NCBI RefSeq assembly: GCF_001281265.1
Contig: NZ_JXDB01000002.1
Span: 186,001-250,000, forward strand
Length of the DNA stretch: 64,000 bases
From: Apilactobacillus kunkeei DSM 12361 = ATCC 700308
GTDB lineage: Bacteria > Bacillota > Bacilli > Lactobacillales > Lactobacillaceae
Direction of reading: 5' to 3'
The notes beneath the pieces were generated by a model. That model was given only the letters and a program-made list of their open reading frames with translations. It was not told the origin of the DNA and made no database searches. The position numbers and the translations under genes are program-made. This document shows, piece after piece, positions 27,101 through 31,475 of this stretch; positions within the stretch are counted from its first letter, which is position 1; each line of letters starts with the position of its first letter.

Positions 27101-30100
27101 TGCTAACAATGTCGATGAACAAACTGGTATCAACGCATTGAACGGTTACCAAGGTTTGATTGACGTATATGACCGTGGTTACAAGGATTCTGGCGATGGT
27201 TACAAGCTTGCTCAACAAAATAGAAACGACCATGCTAACCACACTTCAGACAGTAATTCCGATGTATCATACAACGGTGCTGCTGCCGGATTCACCGATA
27301 CAGTCAACGGTGAAGTGGGTAAACATCAAAACGATAACCAAACACCAACTTATCAAAACGCATACACTCGTGCCGTTAAGGAAGCCCAAGCACAAATCCA
27401 TCAAGCAACACTTGATTTCAATAACAACTTGAATAGAGATACTCAAGCTCAACAAATCATTGCTGGTTCTGACAAGGATGCTTACGTAACTGGTTACAAC
27501 AATGCTAGTGACGTATACAAGAGCGTCCAAGACTCAGGTGAGAACGATGGTAAGCACACATCAGACAGTGTCAACGATGAACAATACCGTGGTGCAATGA
27601 ACGCATTCACAGATGTCATCAACGGCACTCCTGGAGCAAACGCTTTAACTGATAGTGTGGCTGTTTCTGAAAAGGAAAACACAAGTGACGTCTACACTAG
27701 TGCTTACGCTAAGGCTCAAGTCGAAGCCACTCAAGATGCCTTGAATGGTGCAACTAACTTCATTTCACCAAACACCGCTGGTAATGCGCCAACAGCTACT
27801 GGTAAGTTAAAGGCTTATAACAAGGGTGCAAGTGATGCACAAGGTGCTTATGAATTAGCTCAAGACGATAGAACTCAAGGTTCGACTCATTCAACTAATA
27901 GTAACTTTGATGTTGTTTACACCAATGCTATTGCTGGTTTCAATGATGCAATCGATAACCCATTAGCACCTGCTAAAGAAGGAAACGACCTAGCTACATT
28001 GACCTACAATAAGGCATTGGCACAAGCTAAGCAATCAGCCCTAAATGGTGTATTGGCATTCAACAACGATAACCATGATGATGCATTTGCTAAGGAAGCT
28101 AAGCCAAGTGATAGGGATGCATTCAATGTTGGTTACAACCAAGCACAAAGTGGTTTCACTGCTGCTGAAATCAACTATTTGGATGCTGCTCATCACGACA
28201 CAAACTCCTATTCTGATCAAGTTTACACCAATGCTGCAAAGGCATTTAAGGATGTAAACGACAGAACTGGTCAAGTTAAGGACAATGTCACAAATGATGT
28301 TGCGGGTTCAGCTTACAACAAGGCCTTCAACGAAGCATTCAACATCGCAAACAACGGTGCTGATGATTCAGTTAAGGGTGCATCACAATCTACCAACGTT
28401 GCTCAATACGCTGGCAAGAAGGCATTAACCGATGCTTACAATGCTGGATACGTTGATGCAACTAAGGCTTACTCAGATGCTGAAAACGACCACAGCAAGG
28501 CAAATGACCATACTAGTGATAGTAACTACGACCGTGTCTACCGTGGTGCCGCACTTGGATTTGCTGATATTATCAACCATCAACCTGGTCAAAATGCTAA
28601 GGTTGATTCCAATAAGGCGTTCGTTGATGCTTACAGCAGAGCATCACAACAGGCGTTTGCACAAGCTCATGATGGTGCTATTGATGCCAATGGTTCAAAG
28701 CAAGTTCGTCAATTGAATACCAATGCTGACAAGCAAGCTTACCAAGTTGGTTTCAATGATGCTACAAACGGATACAGTGAAGCTCAAGATAATCCTGATG
28801 ACAAAGCCAAAGCTGATCAAACAACTAATGCAGGGTTAGCATATGCTGGTGCTGCTGCAGCATTTAACGATGTTGCAGATGGTAAACCAGGTGAACATGG
28901 TCAAACAATTGCTGATCTTGTTTACCAAAATGCTTACAACAAGGCATTGCTTGAAGGTAAAGCTAACGCAAATCAAGGAGCAACAGCATTTGGCCAAGGA
29001 AACACACTAAGTGATGATATTAAGCAATTTGCAACTTCTGGTGCTAAGGTTAAGGACTACACCAAGGGTTACAATGATGCCCAAGCTGCATTTGCCGCAG
29101 CGCAAAGTGATACTAGTCAAGCCGACCAACACAGAAGTGGCAGTGATTACGATGAAGTTTACTCCGGTGCTGCAAACGCCTTTAACGACGTTTCAAACCA
29201 TACAGTTGGTCAACACAGAAATGACTCAAATAATCCTGCATACGTTGCCGCATACGACAAGGCATTAACTTCTGGTCAATCAAACACCCAAGATGGTGCT
29301 TTGACATACTTGACTGACAGCCAAGACTACGACAAGAAGATGGATTCATTCTCCACTCAAGCTGAAAAGAACTCATTTGCAACTGGATTTAATGATGCTA
29401 AGAAGGGTTATGAATTAGCACAACAAAATCCAATGCTTCAAAGTCATATCGATCAAAATGATCTAGATAACACTTACCGTGGAGCAGCTTCTGCATTTAA
29501 CGATGTTAAGAATGGCACTGCTGGACAACACGCTAAGACTGAAGATAATCCAATTTACCAAAAGGCATACGACAAGGCATTAACCGAAGCCATGAATTCA
29601 TTCACCGATGGTGCTAACGAATTTAATGACAACAAGCCAAACTCGGCAAGTGGTGTTGACGCAAACAGTCTAGACCACAATAAGGGTTACCAAGATGCTA
29701 AGGAACAATATGAAAAAGTCTTGGTAAACGGTGATGATAACCTACCTGACGATGCAAACCCTGCACAAAAGATTGGTTACCAAAAGGCTAAGTCAGTTGT
29801 TGCCGGCATTATCGACGCAACTAGTGGCAACAAGCAACAATCAAATGATCCAAACTATGTATTGGGTTACAATTCTGCTCAAGCTGCATTGCGTGATGGT
29901 CAAGCTTTTGCCCAAGCAAACGGTAAGATTGATAATGTAAATGACATTCCTGTTCCTGATGGATTAGATCCAGATGCATATCGTCAAGTATTTGCTGGTG
30001 CTTACGAAGGTTACAAGACTGGTGCTGGACTACATCCTAAGAACCCAAGTCAAACTAACCCAGCGTTCGTAAATGCATACAATAATGGTTACAACAAGGC

Positions 30101-31148
30101 AGCAAACGATATTCCAGCCCAAGAAGATTACCTATACAACGGTAAGAAGACTAACTTCAACAGTAGAACCGACAAGAACTCGTATGAACAAGCATACAAG
30201 CAAACTGGTGATGGTTTCACTGATGGAATTAAGAATATCGCAATGCAAAATCCTGATTCTGGTTACTACGTAAATGGTTACAAGGCTGCTAAGATTGCAC
30301 TTGCTGCAATGAAGAAGGCTAAGACTAAGGCACAATTAACCAATGCACAACTAAATGCATTAGGTGGTCAGACCTACGTCAACGCATTTAACGGATACCG
30401 TCAAGGTGTTAAGGCAGCTCAAGCAAGTGCTCGTACTCACAAGAAGTTAACTGCCAAGCAATTGGCTGCTAAAGGTCAAGTATTTGCATACACTTACAAC
30501 CAAGGATTCAAGATTGAAACTGCTCATCAAACTAAGATTGGTAAGAAATACGGAAGTGCCCGCGCAATTAAGCGTAGTCCAATTCCAATGAGTATTACCA
30601 AGAACCACTCAGCAGCATATGCTAAGGCATATATTGCAGAGTATAAACGTCAATTCAAGGCTCACATGCCAAGATATATTTACAACGTTAAGACTATCTA
30701 TACTCACAGAAGAACTAAGTTCTCTCATGGGTCAAGAGTTGTTAAGTACAAGTACTCAAGAAGATATAACGCACATGTCTTTAAGGTTATCGGTATCAAG
30801 TACTACAAGAACCGTGTACCAAGATATGTTGTATCCGGTGGTCGTCTAGTAACTGCTGGTCAAATGGTCCAAGATGCATATTACCGTGGTAATACTGCTA
30901 AGGCCGCTAAGAATAGTAGTAATAAGAAGACTAAGAATAAACCAATGGTATTCCGTGTAATTAAACCTACCGGTGCATTGATCCATACAAGTAAGAAATA
31001 CACTAAGCACAATGTAATCAGAAGAGTTCGTCAAGGACAGTTGATTCACGTTGTTAAGGTTGTTAAATACTATGGATTAACAAGACTATACCTAGGACAC
31101 AACAGATACTTTACTTCAAACAAGACCTTTGTTAAGAAGGTAAGATAG
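6120..31148 (+). CDS. Giant surface protein of 8,342 residues (pectate-lyase-like tip, Ala/Tyr-rich stalk, wall-binding C-terminus)
   Basis: Residues 1-49 are an export signal with a charged front (Y3-N4-K5, N12-D13-K14-K15, K19-V-K-K), W24-V-V-V-S28, a hydrophobic stretch and a likely cut after A-K-A49. A D/N/S/Q-rich linker follows. Residues about 400-860 are Gly/Asn-rich beta repeats resembling the pectate-lyase-like adhesive domain of lactobacillar surface proteins; no lyase catalytic site is claimed. About 860-985 looks like a beta-sandwich also present in gene 3. Residues about 985-8100 are Ala/Tyr/Gly/Asp/Asn-rich repeats in which GY pairs recur seven residues apart, nested at three scales. 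About 8183-8342 are two basic SLAP/DUF5776-like modules. There is no LPXTG at the C-terminus, and I noticed one cysteine (codon 24552). The product is probably a very long extracellular fibre for adhesion or surface coating. The ATG start is fixed by its ribosome site and by alignment with the paralogs. Function is inferred. Confidence 0.88.
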   Translation: MQYNKNQFIKSNDKKIMKKVKKQWVVVSIATLSVLGASAYGMNSISAKADDNTQQVVQSPNNISNDSGDKSTQNKDNSNNDQQSDDNQLSYRDGDNSSSSNVDNTDNSAQFSQQINQGANDAYNKKGDNSINYSGQAKDYYQAGYAGAISAMNAYNTDTKGQGTGTQDTTYYGNTPNKPQGYTGNTSDGAKGDSGGVNNTTNQDTGSGNNTSSTNLPTDGTPINYGTPSNPNQGGADDTKSGYASSQKYQDTLLGRLNSVNNHSVQFTNGFTINVPAANDVLITNDRNKYAQKAGLATAFDQGVNYALTQQGYADAEAGKWTGVRGDGTTTSYDFYDNGSTDLHTSKNPYDLAYIGAKDAINAQYDGSNNYLKNNLPRAITSSQYGSAYVTGYNDVVSNINQGVAYVTNSNQFIAVMTNGKASYSSGGSTPGNVTTVKLAADVDFTGAPFVGESNNIYTGNNGPFTVDGQFHMLDMHGVSYKITNASQINLQNFQALYGYNFYGPFAPVNSSQTLHYKNLNYIGSQLLSATSNDTYFAGNVNVLVPQDLVTPTYYSPFTGSNGVAVEGGGNQENLEINNFILEPNANYFGTVARSIGATIINANGNVTLGQGSKMTLIPRGQNNGNSTFDGGDWGIYFSGGGQLNVNKDATLNIIPSYSQYGGSNFAGGGISTAAPTTINVNGGAINYIVDSMQPNIYNQVLDFKSRTVVNVLNGGLIQIKLTNNPGQAPSYNGIINFAAGGGMNVGNRGNLIVETDSTGQKMTPFFGTLNINNVGASHVVLAKNPNTGSFSNNAISAYTVSVDNKLFYYFNLPSGSTNYTGIDSTGKSVSGKITDPNRLEIGDVPSVSFVGPISKTINSDGTGTVTAYAKVAKYDPSNGPIYVGVYTGFSSSVVTVPNRMLNNPSSGSTITNGNAPADPNSYSDTKALPSNYQDGQVVPITFTIPKSLVNNPFTGIRLTYGISTVTQTTDGKTYTNVTEGYNKGSNGKVQYDSNGTMQTDQGSVAQMNQGIVDGINDSINGNGNAKAAQSFNVQTSPDYLGGYDSAVAGYKAFNPSNPDADYTQLSSYNNSSNPAAFIRGYQEASYRAGLNDSRNQKDFSKYTNASYQQGATDYIYTLSGQNKKTSFDPKKDLNLDGFPAIGIQIGLADKNAIEAFKKDEKAGTSFTIGSFNGDGWNSIKNDPNAAAAYLSAVIGFNNAITMPDSTADNPDANSNRPETNGFLIGKSLVNGAKSKTLPPLQPSSDIPIPPAGIAGYYSAQAGFAAVHAAVDAVSGKDVTKIKESQYSDPSQLSGTTQKNPDGSNIDQMVYKQAKYGAYQALLGKPETGLNQLQLAGYVNTIGPIASANGISDFKNGLPQAYAQNDNSIRATAYRSAYNQAQSAFTKGQQDGLAAVLANANASHTASDSAANQSGEASSYKIGYQAAVDGYKDGSAGTNPSTTNKDNSQPASYNSGYQYGMNEGRRTAGANDYVAKSINSSMQTSDAKYADGIAAATQGFNDAYNQAQVIQNPTTTSTDHSYVIGFNAGIQKYAADVQAQKDAQGYIDGANAFINNKQLTLPSGQTAAYQNNYSTGFKSAQVGLALALNNLGSNNQNLGIEDYGNYTADVSGAKSIGYYAFNAPNTGAKQAFLVLDAQGQNISSQNNPTVAYGAAVDAFYGSLANLQHATYNATNDTTAPLYTALRQFIDNRGSKEYSDGYNAYLKGNATPTNGFGIAGYNDASDGFNQKSAQNGANVNSDGYKAGLKQYQNYQAGVSAANNDASTEPSNVKNSQDADDAFNATIQGYSDGAYNPKSQQQTTTLTNKSKIYKLAYNQALTIGQQLGNQAYNDLVYGKVTASTTPQDKGGKTLVYYAVINAIIQGFNDGLGGTDKNYSPQYENGYQLGQITYQSAINTAASLSTASRVNNDKNLPTSTYASNDANNAVIDAYNDMLRGTGQNQSDLDKDSLVYNTFYNILFSQLQTEYNNGQNDFNNQTTYTGSFKYDHTPAYSEGYLNRAMGFQAGITGATSDTDMTNYKNQGFITNGPAFQAGLAVGSVQAKTFQNANNQSSPATTASDDVTQAVFDAFNDVKSSGVTKEPTGDKSSLYKKTYYIAAQDAVTSYINGAVGYVNGTARTDTNNPNNLDGFAFANGWDKARSGLLTAFKSSNAKPSENAQSTGYIYGQSIYAGVMSSSEPSDKSTNIYKGYVAAQAALVQAKKDFDDSTQVDINNLTIPAGYDNGQTEAYKAVYQGAYYQYKQQPIPTNLDNDLSENAYKLSRESNQSNIGANDFVNGKAQQSDNSEYVDGYNIAKAGYKDGLINGTSQQVQMESGKSNAYKTGYTAGANNHDSYVKAVNDENSDGSQTYAGAKQALDDYNAATSDAAKNAIADKQIGSGINAEYANAYNTALGQARSSATQGANDFVSSQGHATLAFKETQKIYDQAYKDAQIGFQAGLTNPNAVGANASQTVGIQAAQTYAAGYQQAVADAKNNTLNPSAHPELVGYKDTIQAIIDANKNQVNKQSTSPIYAIVASQQLGINDALAQLSQSASNAKKLGPTDAVNNGQSISDSSYKTGYNAVLDGYLDGKSSTQGSNTNFNASSENSNPAYKSGYAQGNVIGRREIGATDFLNGMPMGASDNNYEDGYGDAQTGYADGISGLTNANISKEYNRGYEVGQQAKADYQAAEAKASPSASDSNSDTYKGVADAIASVKQNGSVSTLIAVDSTHTAAYVMAYNKAVEDANAASEAGLSDFKAGLVANPNSQSTVANQAVYDQAYNDATAGFKQGLSANPSSEPTNQNAKAGYDMAKAVQKGYQDAMNDFLAGKRDINANTEAGYQDTMGALVDAQTNTRNVTNTSPLYAVTYSQEVGANDGINAVKQDPNTSSDTSVPASRQNSVNSNAYQSGYKGAVDGYKDGAASTKGDSTNKNANQSTEGNNAVYQNAYNQGNASGRQQAGANDYTKGTVDQQVKKDDNNYATGVNTAASGFSDGKQAGQTSSTVKPTNTDKPYVTGFNQGVATASGSNAAVQPGNKDDSGLTGDAKNAYYGTKDGYLQGANAGNTITNKPSDNKGADTQSNSYTTAQQDAYNDAVAKANLGAQNAFNNNKPSAYATWNPEQQMAYDTGVQNAQNGYKEAQDNINATSPSNNGTNMLNTFNGAKAGFADGTIGAIRNIANQPAEYQASYNKARAAAILAAQQGVADFASDSGNKQQGSTDALGNAESHGYQTASQGYSDEDSGSTTSNNDPSYIAGIKLSTDKAQGVNDAINSPNQGSSYNGRDAAQKAAYAATVSGYKDGANAVNDNSQPTDSTQAKVYADAYRDAYKQGRLQSSLGARSYTRNRPMNSDDALSAEAQQIGYNKAQDGFSDGLKGQTNSDNPSYVTGNDAAKSAQTGLSEAEAGNKNSQNSVADTASYADAQTAYNDASTALASNPDDVSVSQTNNTPAYQYAYNQAKQDLNAQYNAGKQQFLNKYALGTSKADTSSAKSNQGINAINQGFNEAVKGFKDGMNGANTPTLSTSAAAAGFAEGQQALNAVNEVTGGQTTPDSGNNDSAYQKAFAAAVAAKTAFDMNPDILSMVPSTDANANNPVYSQAYSATVYTLSTAYSNGVQQLLSGQPLPANSSTEYTAGFNDANNGFDNALNGPNYPDTNAYGYVTSGAQQGLAVGQRALSGYNAAMQNNTTPTADSVQNDANSGATAGYKDAISGSKQTDAQLAQTSLAYRKSYAKAYDDVKNAVLTGSTNFVRGQTPDKSNSQYSKIMEGYNYASQGFEYAKSHQSKDTTGLTDDQKNNSSYMRGFYAYVDAVIGYNDAQNATSDIAPYNAAYKEQQRGYEGAIDGYRDGKNGTAQYTNNEVFPSSRVAYDLAYQDAKAKATQGAIDAMSTNPTTDTSPFKAKQLDAYQTGKNNAVTGYNQAKSDLSVSNTNPYSAGTDSYNTFNGAHDGFVAGISGNATPESTNPVYTAAYNKAQSEASANVTNGVADFAKNADDTSKQSQTDATNQAIYTGYNNASEGYAAQISGTADSTNTNVAYVAGVQMAVDRANGIAAAISNPNATASGSASEVAAFNATIAGYKDVINGTTTGQTPDSNDTAQTKVYLDSYGQAQSTALTSASNGAQAFVQNTGKPASGSDYNSIATLAGYNQAKSGHDDFVENKSAQSSTAAYMTGYNAAKSAASGLADAQNATNSGQGDAIDVTAYGDAQTAYIDAFNYVTAHPQDTAAQSFANKSTAYNDSYNAAKTYLQGQYVAGQDQFVNQYANGNGSASLNVVASTQAQALVNQGFNDMLSGYNESINGNNLNGIASSSDNPVQKAGFAEGQLVLKAANQVANGNTTGDQNSDAIYQKALAAANAAKIAFDANPDVSDVVVASDSNASVVPYVNAYKSAVDQMKSNYQLGGSQYLSGQTASSTAPSELIQGYNDAKSGYTSAMSGSLIAANSTSGVQSGFNQGQLVYAGYQNAMNSQGSAGSQNQHQIDGYDGANAGVEAVMTASGSVQNDNQLRAAGKSFDYIQAYDKAVNEAQNSRSIGASEYLAGQSKPTGTTQIEQSKANGFTDANNGHDAAANGTTNDQLTPAQKANKEFMLGFNSYSDSMSGYNTYEQGGNLGSSATQGQKDSFDGAKDGYLAGPNGGSIPDMTGKSPAYIDAYKKAFEKAKEIANQGAQDAMTGQNNSQSNWSAPQKAAYNAGKTNATNAYNAIKGNVKADNKYAASTDASEAFEGAKAGFSAGTIGSNDDSILNGKSEVFKDAYKKAKAEALNAVNQGQADFQAGNINNAPSGKDALSVARANAFNQMQKGFNDANANPQTIDANNHDASYLAGKNMSDQVKQGIADANTNGSITDYGKDGSKTPAQVAAYNAAVNGYYASVNGYKDGANGDKEHSNPINPSQAAAYNYVYQLAWNNGGRQAMTGANNYENGIARSSDEGIKSLAQNIGYDDAKRGHDDFLNNRQPTGNVTQAYTMGRDMAKAAQDGLTDAINGQNNASASKQPSAYNDAQQAYMDAANAVSSYPDNPAGLPAGKSVSYQDVYNKAVSALQTQYQNGASQFGSQYSNGNTSVDETSVNSNQSKQLLQQGFNEAKSGYQEALQSATNADGSLNLNVQPSANDSSAKKIGFNQALTSLSAAQNVANGEIQQSQTGPMYNTAFEAAMAAKQALHNNPDAPNTLSPSDPNNNNQVYKDAYSAAITLIKQHYVTGFNDFMSGKSLPTGDTQADIDGYNNAKAAYAQAVNGQSFSGLTYQDAKSQEAFAAGQKVVNGYNDAFNKRSEDTTNDSSDAYQATKDAYNDANANTTRDLSTSSLDYVTAYNYAMKMAKDARNDGASQFVSHGTTDFGSQTLANDAQSNGAAAAENGKNDAKNNKSTNDSTDSAYLIGFNSLSGASDGSEDAKNGNGIKSADELSKDGKDQNYINAYTDGYNGTKAGYIDGQDDKQKADLSKQSQSYKDAYNNAYNDAKSIANQGALNQLAGKNNPSGYNTLQQAAYNTGQTNAQNAYSWAHDDVNNKNKFINNSDASDIFNGAQAGFSDGKLGNVANVTSQTAVYQAAYNNARSQAGAQTVQAIKDFKAVKDTIYNADQGKNDAESIAYTNAYDHIKAGFNDQINQNALVDTTGKDSSYKAGILMAKNVQLGISDASNNPSRTDYVGTDTQKAAYAATRDGYHDGSYNSNTTMDSSLAPQKYAYDYAYKLAKASGLNSAINGANVYIQADAQVPAVSADGIAQQKGYNDAQSGYQAYLDNPSGSLDNSQTQAYKLGYAAAKESRQGITTFNGLTSPNSATTDPNTSATANEQDGFNGTRDGYFAGISRLPKQVFDTSSSQSRAYQDAYNASYDAARSKAQSGAIDQLSGANNVQTSWVQADQNAYAYGQQIASKAYTDANSNPNNTNYTTVNDASDALSGANAGFADGTLGNNNYPSDTSAKPVYWAAYKKAQQAAIKAAIKGVQQFAAGNSLPDSSGQSDQVSNAENYGFNQAQSGYQDFFNDGTANSTNVSYMSGYKLANDQQNGMNDALSSNPTYDDSKAQYSKDAYKAAFDGTKNGFVDGSQGNTAHINPENSGQSLIYNSTYGLAITSGKYWSQQGVSGFINGSPDDLNNNVQSNAYHQGFVDASNAKRDAFANYPGASSSGNTNYQQVYAGYHDAIDDVVNGRAQKQISSLDMYYPAYVNCYRYATKLATQGAKDFLTTGTQSNQASAAENAVYQKGYQDASNAYTAAVTDPNQTEPASYVAGGNADNTFNGAALAFNEIAIGSTDLGTNGNTNPIFIAAYNKAFSEAKTYSDKGAIAFGNLTKLNDVVNTVHNQIAFSNALVSGYITAQSAYAEAQANLNENHSTDSTYDQTYQGATAAFKAVIDGNESDSHAKDNKSAVFSAIYDRALSHGISQSKKGAIAFAKDKKQSDNDAANAAMYNKGYTDAQSAYASAQTNPNQAAQHTNNTNVDNAYNGAAAAFNDVAKDTPNAHRDNDSAVYKAVYDKAIVEAQQNALAGANARLTGVNLNDGIKNMSTASAQNAYTTGFQDADKGYVAAQNDMTQANAHGTTSNVDSSYRGSAAAFNDVVNNTINAGKNADSSSVYQNAYKMALSEAVSHANDGAQAFSKGHVLTDDLKNLPNDSAKRAYTTGFKDAKNAYAAATTNPTDTTHTSQSNFDETFRGTVDAYKAVVGHKSSDAGKASDNNNAYTAAYDKAFAEATQFAQAGAIDFGKNVDATLGRTQFGNNQSAKTAYTTGYNDAKVSYAKAQANPSDQGNHTSQSNADEAYKGAAAAFNDVTNNQAGKNATDGNPVYASTYSRALNEGQAIASKGAQTAPLGTDAVNQALAIYKNNPAAQKMFNTGVSNANAAYAAARINPNNSIDHTSTSDYDEAYKGAAAGFNDVASDQFNSQFANDTNPVYQNAYTKAANEATAYATQGAILGNTGKQISDGWNGSTDQAVINAVTSGYNDSYTGYVAAIQDPSKNFNHTSNSNIDKSYNGAAAAFNDIAGNNGKASRSISSDTVYTTAYDKAYAVGLHYQNQGAADAANNVDEQTGINALNGYQGLIDVYDRGYKDSGDGYKLAQQNRNDHANHTSDSNSDVSYNGAAAGFTDTVNGEVGKHQNDNQTPTYQNAYTRAVKEAQAQIHQATLDFNNNLNRDTQAQQIIAGSDKDAYVTGYNNASDVYKSVQDSGENDGKHTSDSVNDEQYRGAMNAFTDVINGTPGANALTDSVAVSEKENTSDVYTSAYAKAQVEATQDALNGATNFISPNTAGNAPTATGKLKAYNKGASDAQGAYELAQDDRTQGSTHSTNSNFDVVYTNAIAGFNDAIDNPLAPAKEGNDLATLTYNKALAQAKQSALNGVLAFNNDNHDDAFAKEAKPSDRDAFNVGYNQAQSGFTAAEINYLDAAHHDTNSYSDQVYTNAAKAFKDVNDRTGQVKDNVTNDVAGSAYNKAFNEAFNIANNGADDSVKGASQSTNVAQYAGKKALTDAYNAGYVDATKAYSDAENDHSKANDHTSDSNYDRVYRGAALGFADIINHQPGQNAKVDSNKAFVDAYSRASQQAFAQAHDGAIDANGSKQVRQLNTNADKQAYQVGFNDATNGYSEAQDNPDDKAKADQTTNAGLAYAGAAAAFNDVADGKPGEHGQTIADLVYQNAYNKALLEGKANANQGATAFGQGNTLSDDIKQFATSGAKVKDYTKGYNDAQAAFAAAQSDTSQADQHRSGSDYDEVYSGAANAFNDVSNHTVGQHRNDSNNPAYVAAYDKALTSGQSNTQDGALTYLTDSQDYDKKMDSFSTQAEKNSFATGFNDAKKGYELAQQNPMLQSHIDQNDLDNTYRGAASAFNDVKNGTAGQHAKTEDNPIYQKAYDKALTEAMNSFTDGANEFNDNKPNSASGVDANSLDHNKGYQDAKEQYEKVLVNGDDNLPDDANPAQKIGYQKAKSVVAGIIDATSGNKQQSNDPNYVLGYNSAQAALRDGQAFAQANGKIDNVNDIPVPDGLDPDAYRQVFAGAYEGYKTGAGLHPKNPSQTNPAFVNAYNNGYNKAANDIPAQEDYLYNGKKTNFNSRTDKNSYEQAYKQTGDGFTDGIKNIAMQNPDSGYYVNGYKAAKIALAAMKKAKTKAQLTNAQLNALGGQTYVNAFNGYRQGVKAAQASARTHKKLTAKQLAAKGQVFAYTYNQGFKIETAHQTKIGKKYGSARAIKRSPIPMSITKNHSAAYAKAYIAEYKRQFKAHMPRYIYNVKTIYTHRRTKFSHGSRVVKYKYSRRYNAHVFKVIGIKYYKNRVPRYVVSGGRLVTAGQMVQDAYYRGNTAKAAKNSSNKKTKNKPMVFRVIKPTGALIHTSKKYTKHNVIRRVRQGQLIHVVKVVKYYGLTRLYLGHNRYFTSNKTFVKKVR
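12930..14960 (+). repeat. About 1.0-kb tandem repeat inside gene 2
   Basis: A segment of about 335 residues occurs in tandem. Landmarks are a GA(N/T)D(F/Y)xxG motif near 12935, 13950 and 14945, each followed by GYxxAxxGYxDG, and a block ending S-P-(I/L)-YA(I/V) near 13650 and 14655. Both copies stay in frame. Identity is moderate, so these are old duplications. Confidence 0.65.
15363..23576 (+). repeat. About 2.35-kb higher-order repeat inside gene 2
   Basis: A block starting with a GA-x-(D/N) motif, then x-AY-x-x-G and FxGAxAGFxxGxxG, begins at 15363, 17700, 20049, 22443 and 23577. The intervals are 2337, 2349, 2394 and 1134 bp, all multiples of three; the last step is about half a unit. 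A second landmark (GF/FxEGQ..., then NPD) recurs near 16645, 19010 and 21410. The unit is about 780-800 residues and contains several smaller repeats, so whole multi-repeat blocks were duplicated. Confidence 0.75.
24750..29600 (+). repeat. Sixteen tandem 105-residue modules in gene 2
   Basis: A (N/R/K)GAAAAFNDV-like motif recurs about every 315 bp, near 24770, 25080, 25380, 25690, 26005, 26325, 26645, 26960, 27275, 27590, 27925, 28230, 28545, 28850, 29167 and 29485. Each module runs: GYxDAxxxYxxA, an acidic/His/Thr/Ser loop, the AAFNDV motif, a Gly/Asn/Asp turn, VYxxAYxKAxxEA, then GAxxF. One offset measured exactly (25593 to 25908) is 315 bp. Helix-turn-helix packing is my inference from the Ala/Tyr spacing. 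Confidence 0.85.
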
Positions 31149-31151
31149 TCG

Positions 31152-31185
31152 AAAAAAGACCTAGCTATTTGCTAGGTCTTTTTTT
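31152..31185 (+). terminator. Intrinsic terminator of giant gene 2
   Basis: A perfect 9-bp stem, AGACCTAGC with GCTAGGTCT, closes a five-base loop just after the stop codon. It is flanked by an A run and a run of seven T. Confidence 0.9.
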
Positions 31186-31205
31186 GTACTTTTGTTTTAT
31201 CGTTT

Positions 31206-31222
31206 TTTAAGTTTTCATTAAG
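31206..31222 (+). promoter_or_regulatory. TTTAAG-N5-ATTAAG direct repeat upstream of giant gene 3
   Basis: TTTAAG at 31206-31211 and ATTAAG at 31217-31222 are separated by five bases, giving an 11-bp direct repeat. This is the best match in the window to a CiaR-like OmpR-family operator. It lies 270 bp from the start codon, far for a direct activator site unless another promoter is nearby. Confidence 0.35.
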
Positions 31223-31459
31223 GTTGAGTTGGACAGATTAACTAAAACTTATAGTGGTAGTAGAATGAAATTGTGGAGCTTAATATTGTTGATTTAATAG
31301 ACATTTAATCAAATTTATCGATAATAACCTTTGTCGTTGGAAAGATATTTAAGTGAATGCTATGTTCAAATTCAAAGAGCTTCAACTTTTAAAATTGGTT
31401 AATTTAGTTGTCCTGTTTGTATAAAACACTAAATTAAAAATCCAGAGAGTCAAAATAAC

Positions 31460-31468
31460 GGGGGAGGG
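31460..31468 (+). promoter_or_regulatory. Ribosome binding site for the TTG start of gene 3
   Basis: The purine run GGGGGAGGG ends seven bases before TTG at 31476. No ATG or GTG lies in frame between this site and the conserved signal peptide, so TTG is the start. Confidence 0.8.
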
Positions 31469-31475
31469 CTTTCTT

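Larger units (their letters stand above)
31186..31475 (+). other. Intergenic region between giant genes 2 and 3
   Basis: Together with the terminator this is a 327-bp gap without a gene. It holds the TTTAAG direct repeat at 31206-31222, a possible -10 TATAAA at 31420-31425 (with a weak TTGGTT 19 bp upstream) and the ribosome site of gene 3. I see no RNA gene, riboswitch or small coding sequence. If the -10 is right, the leader is only about 45 bases. Confidence 0.5.

Noticed and set aside
24750-29600. Regular 315-bp spacing as a possible non-coding repeat array or CRISPR-like structure
   Set aside because: The period is a multiple of three, the copies are diverged mainly at silent positions, and the whole array is coding.
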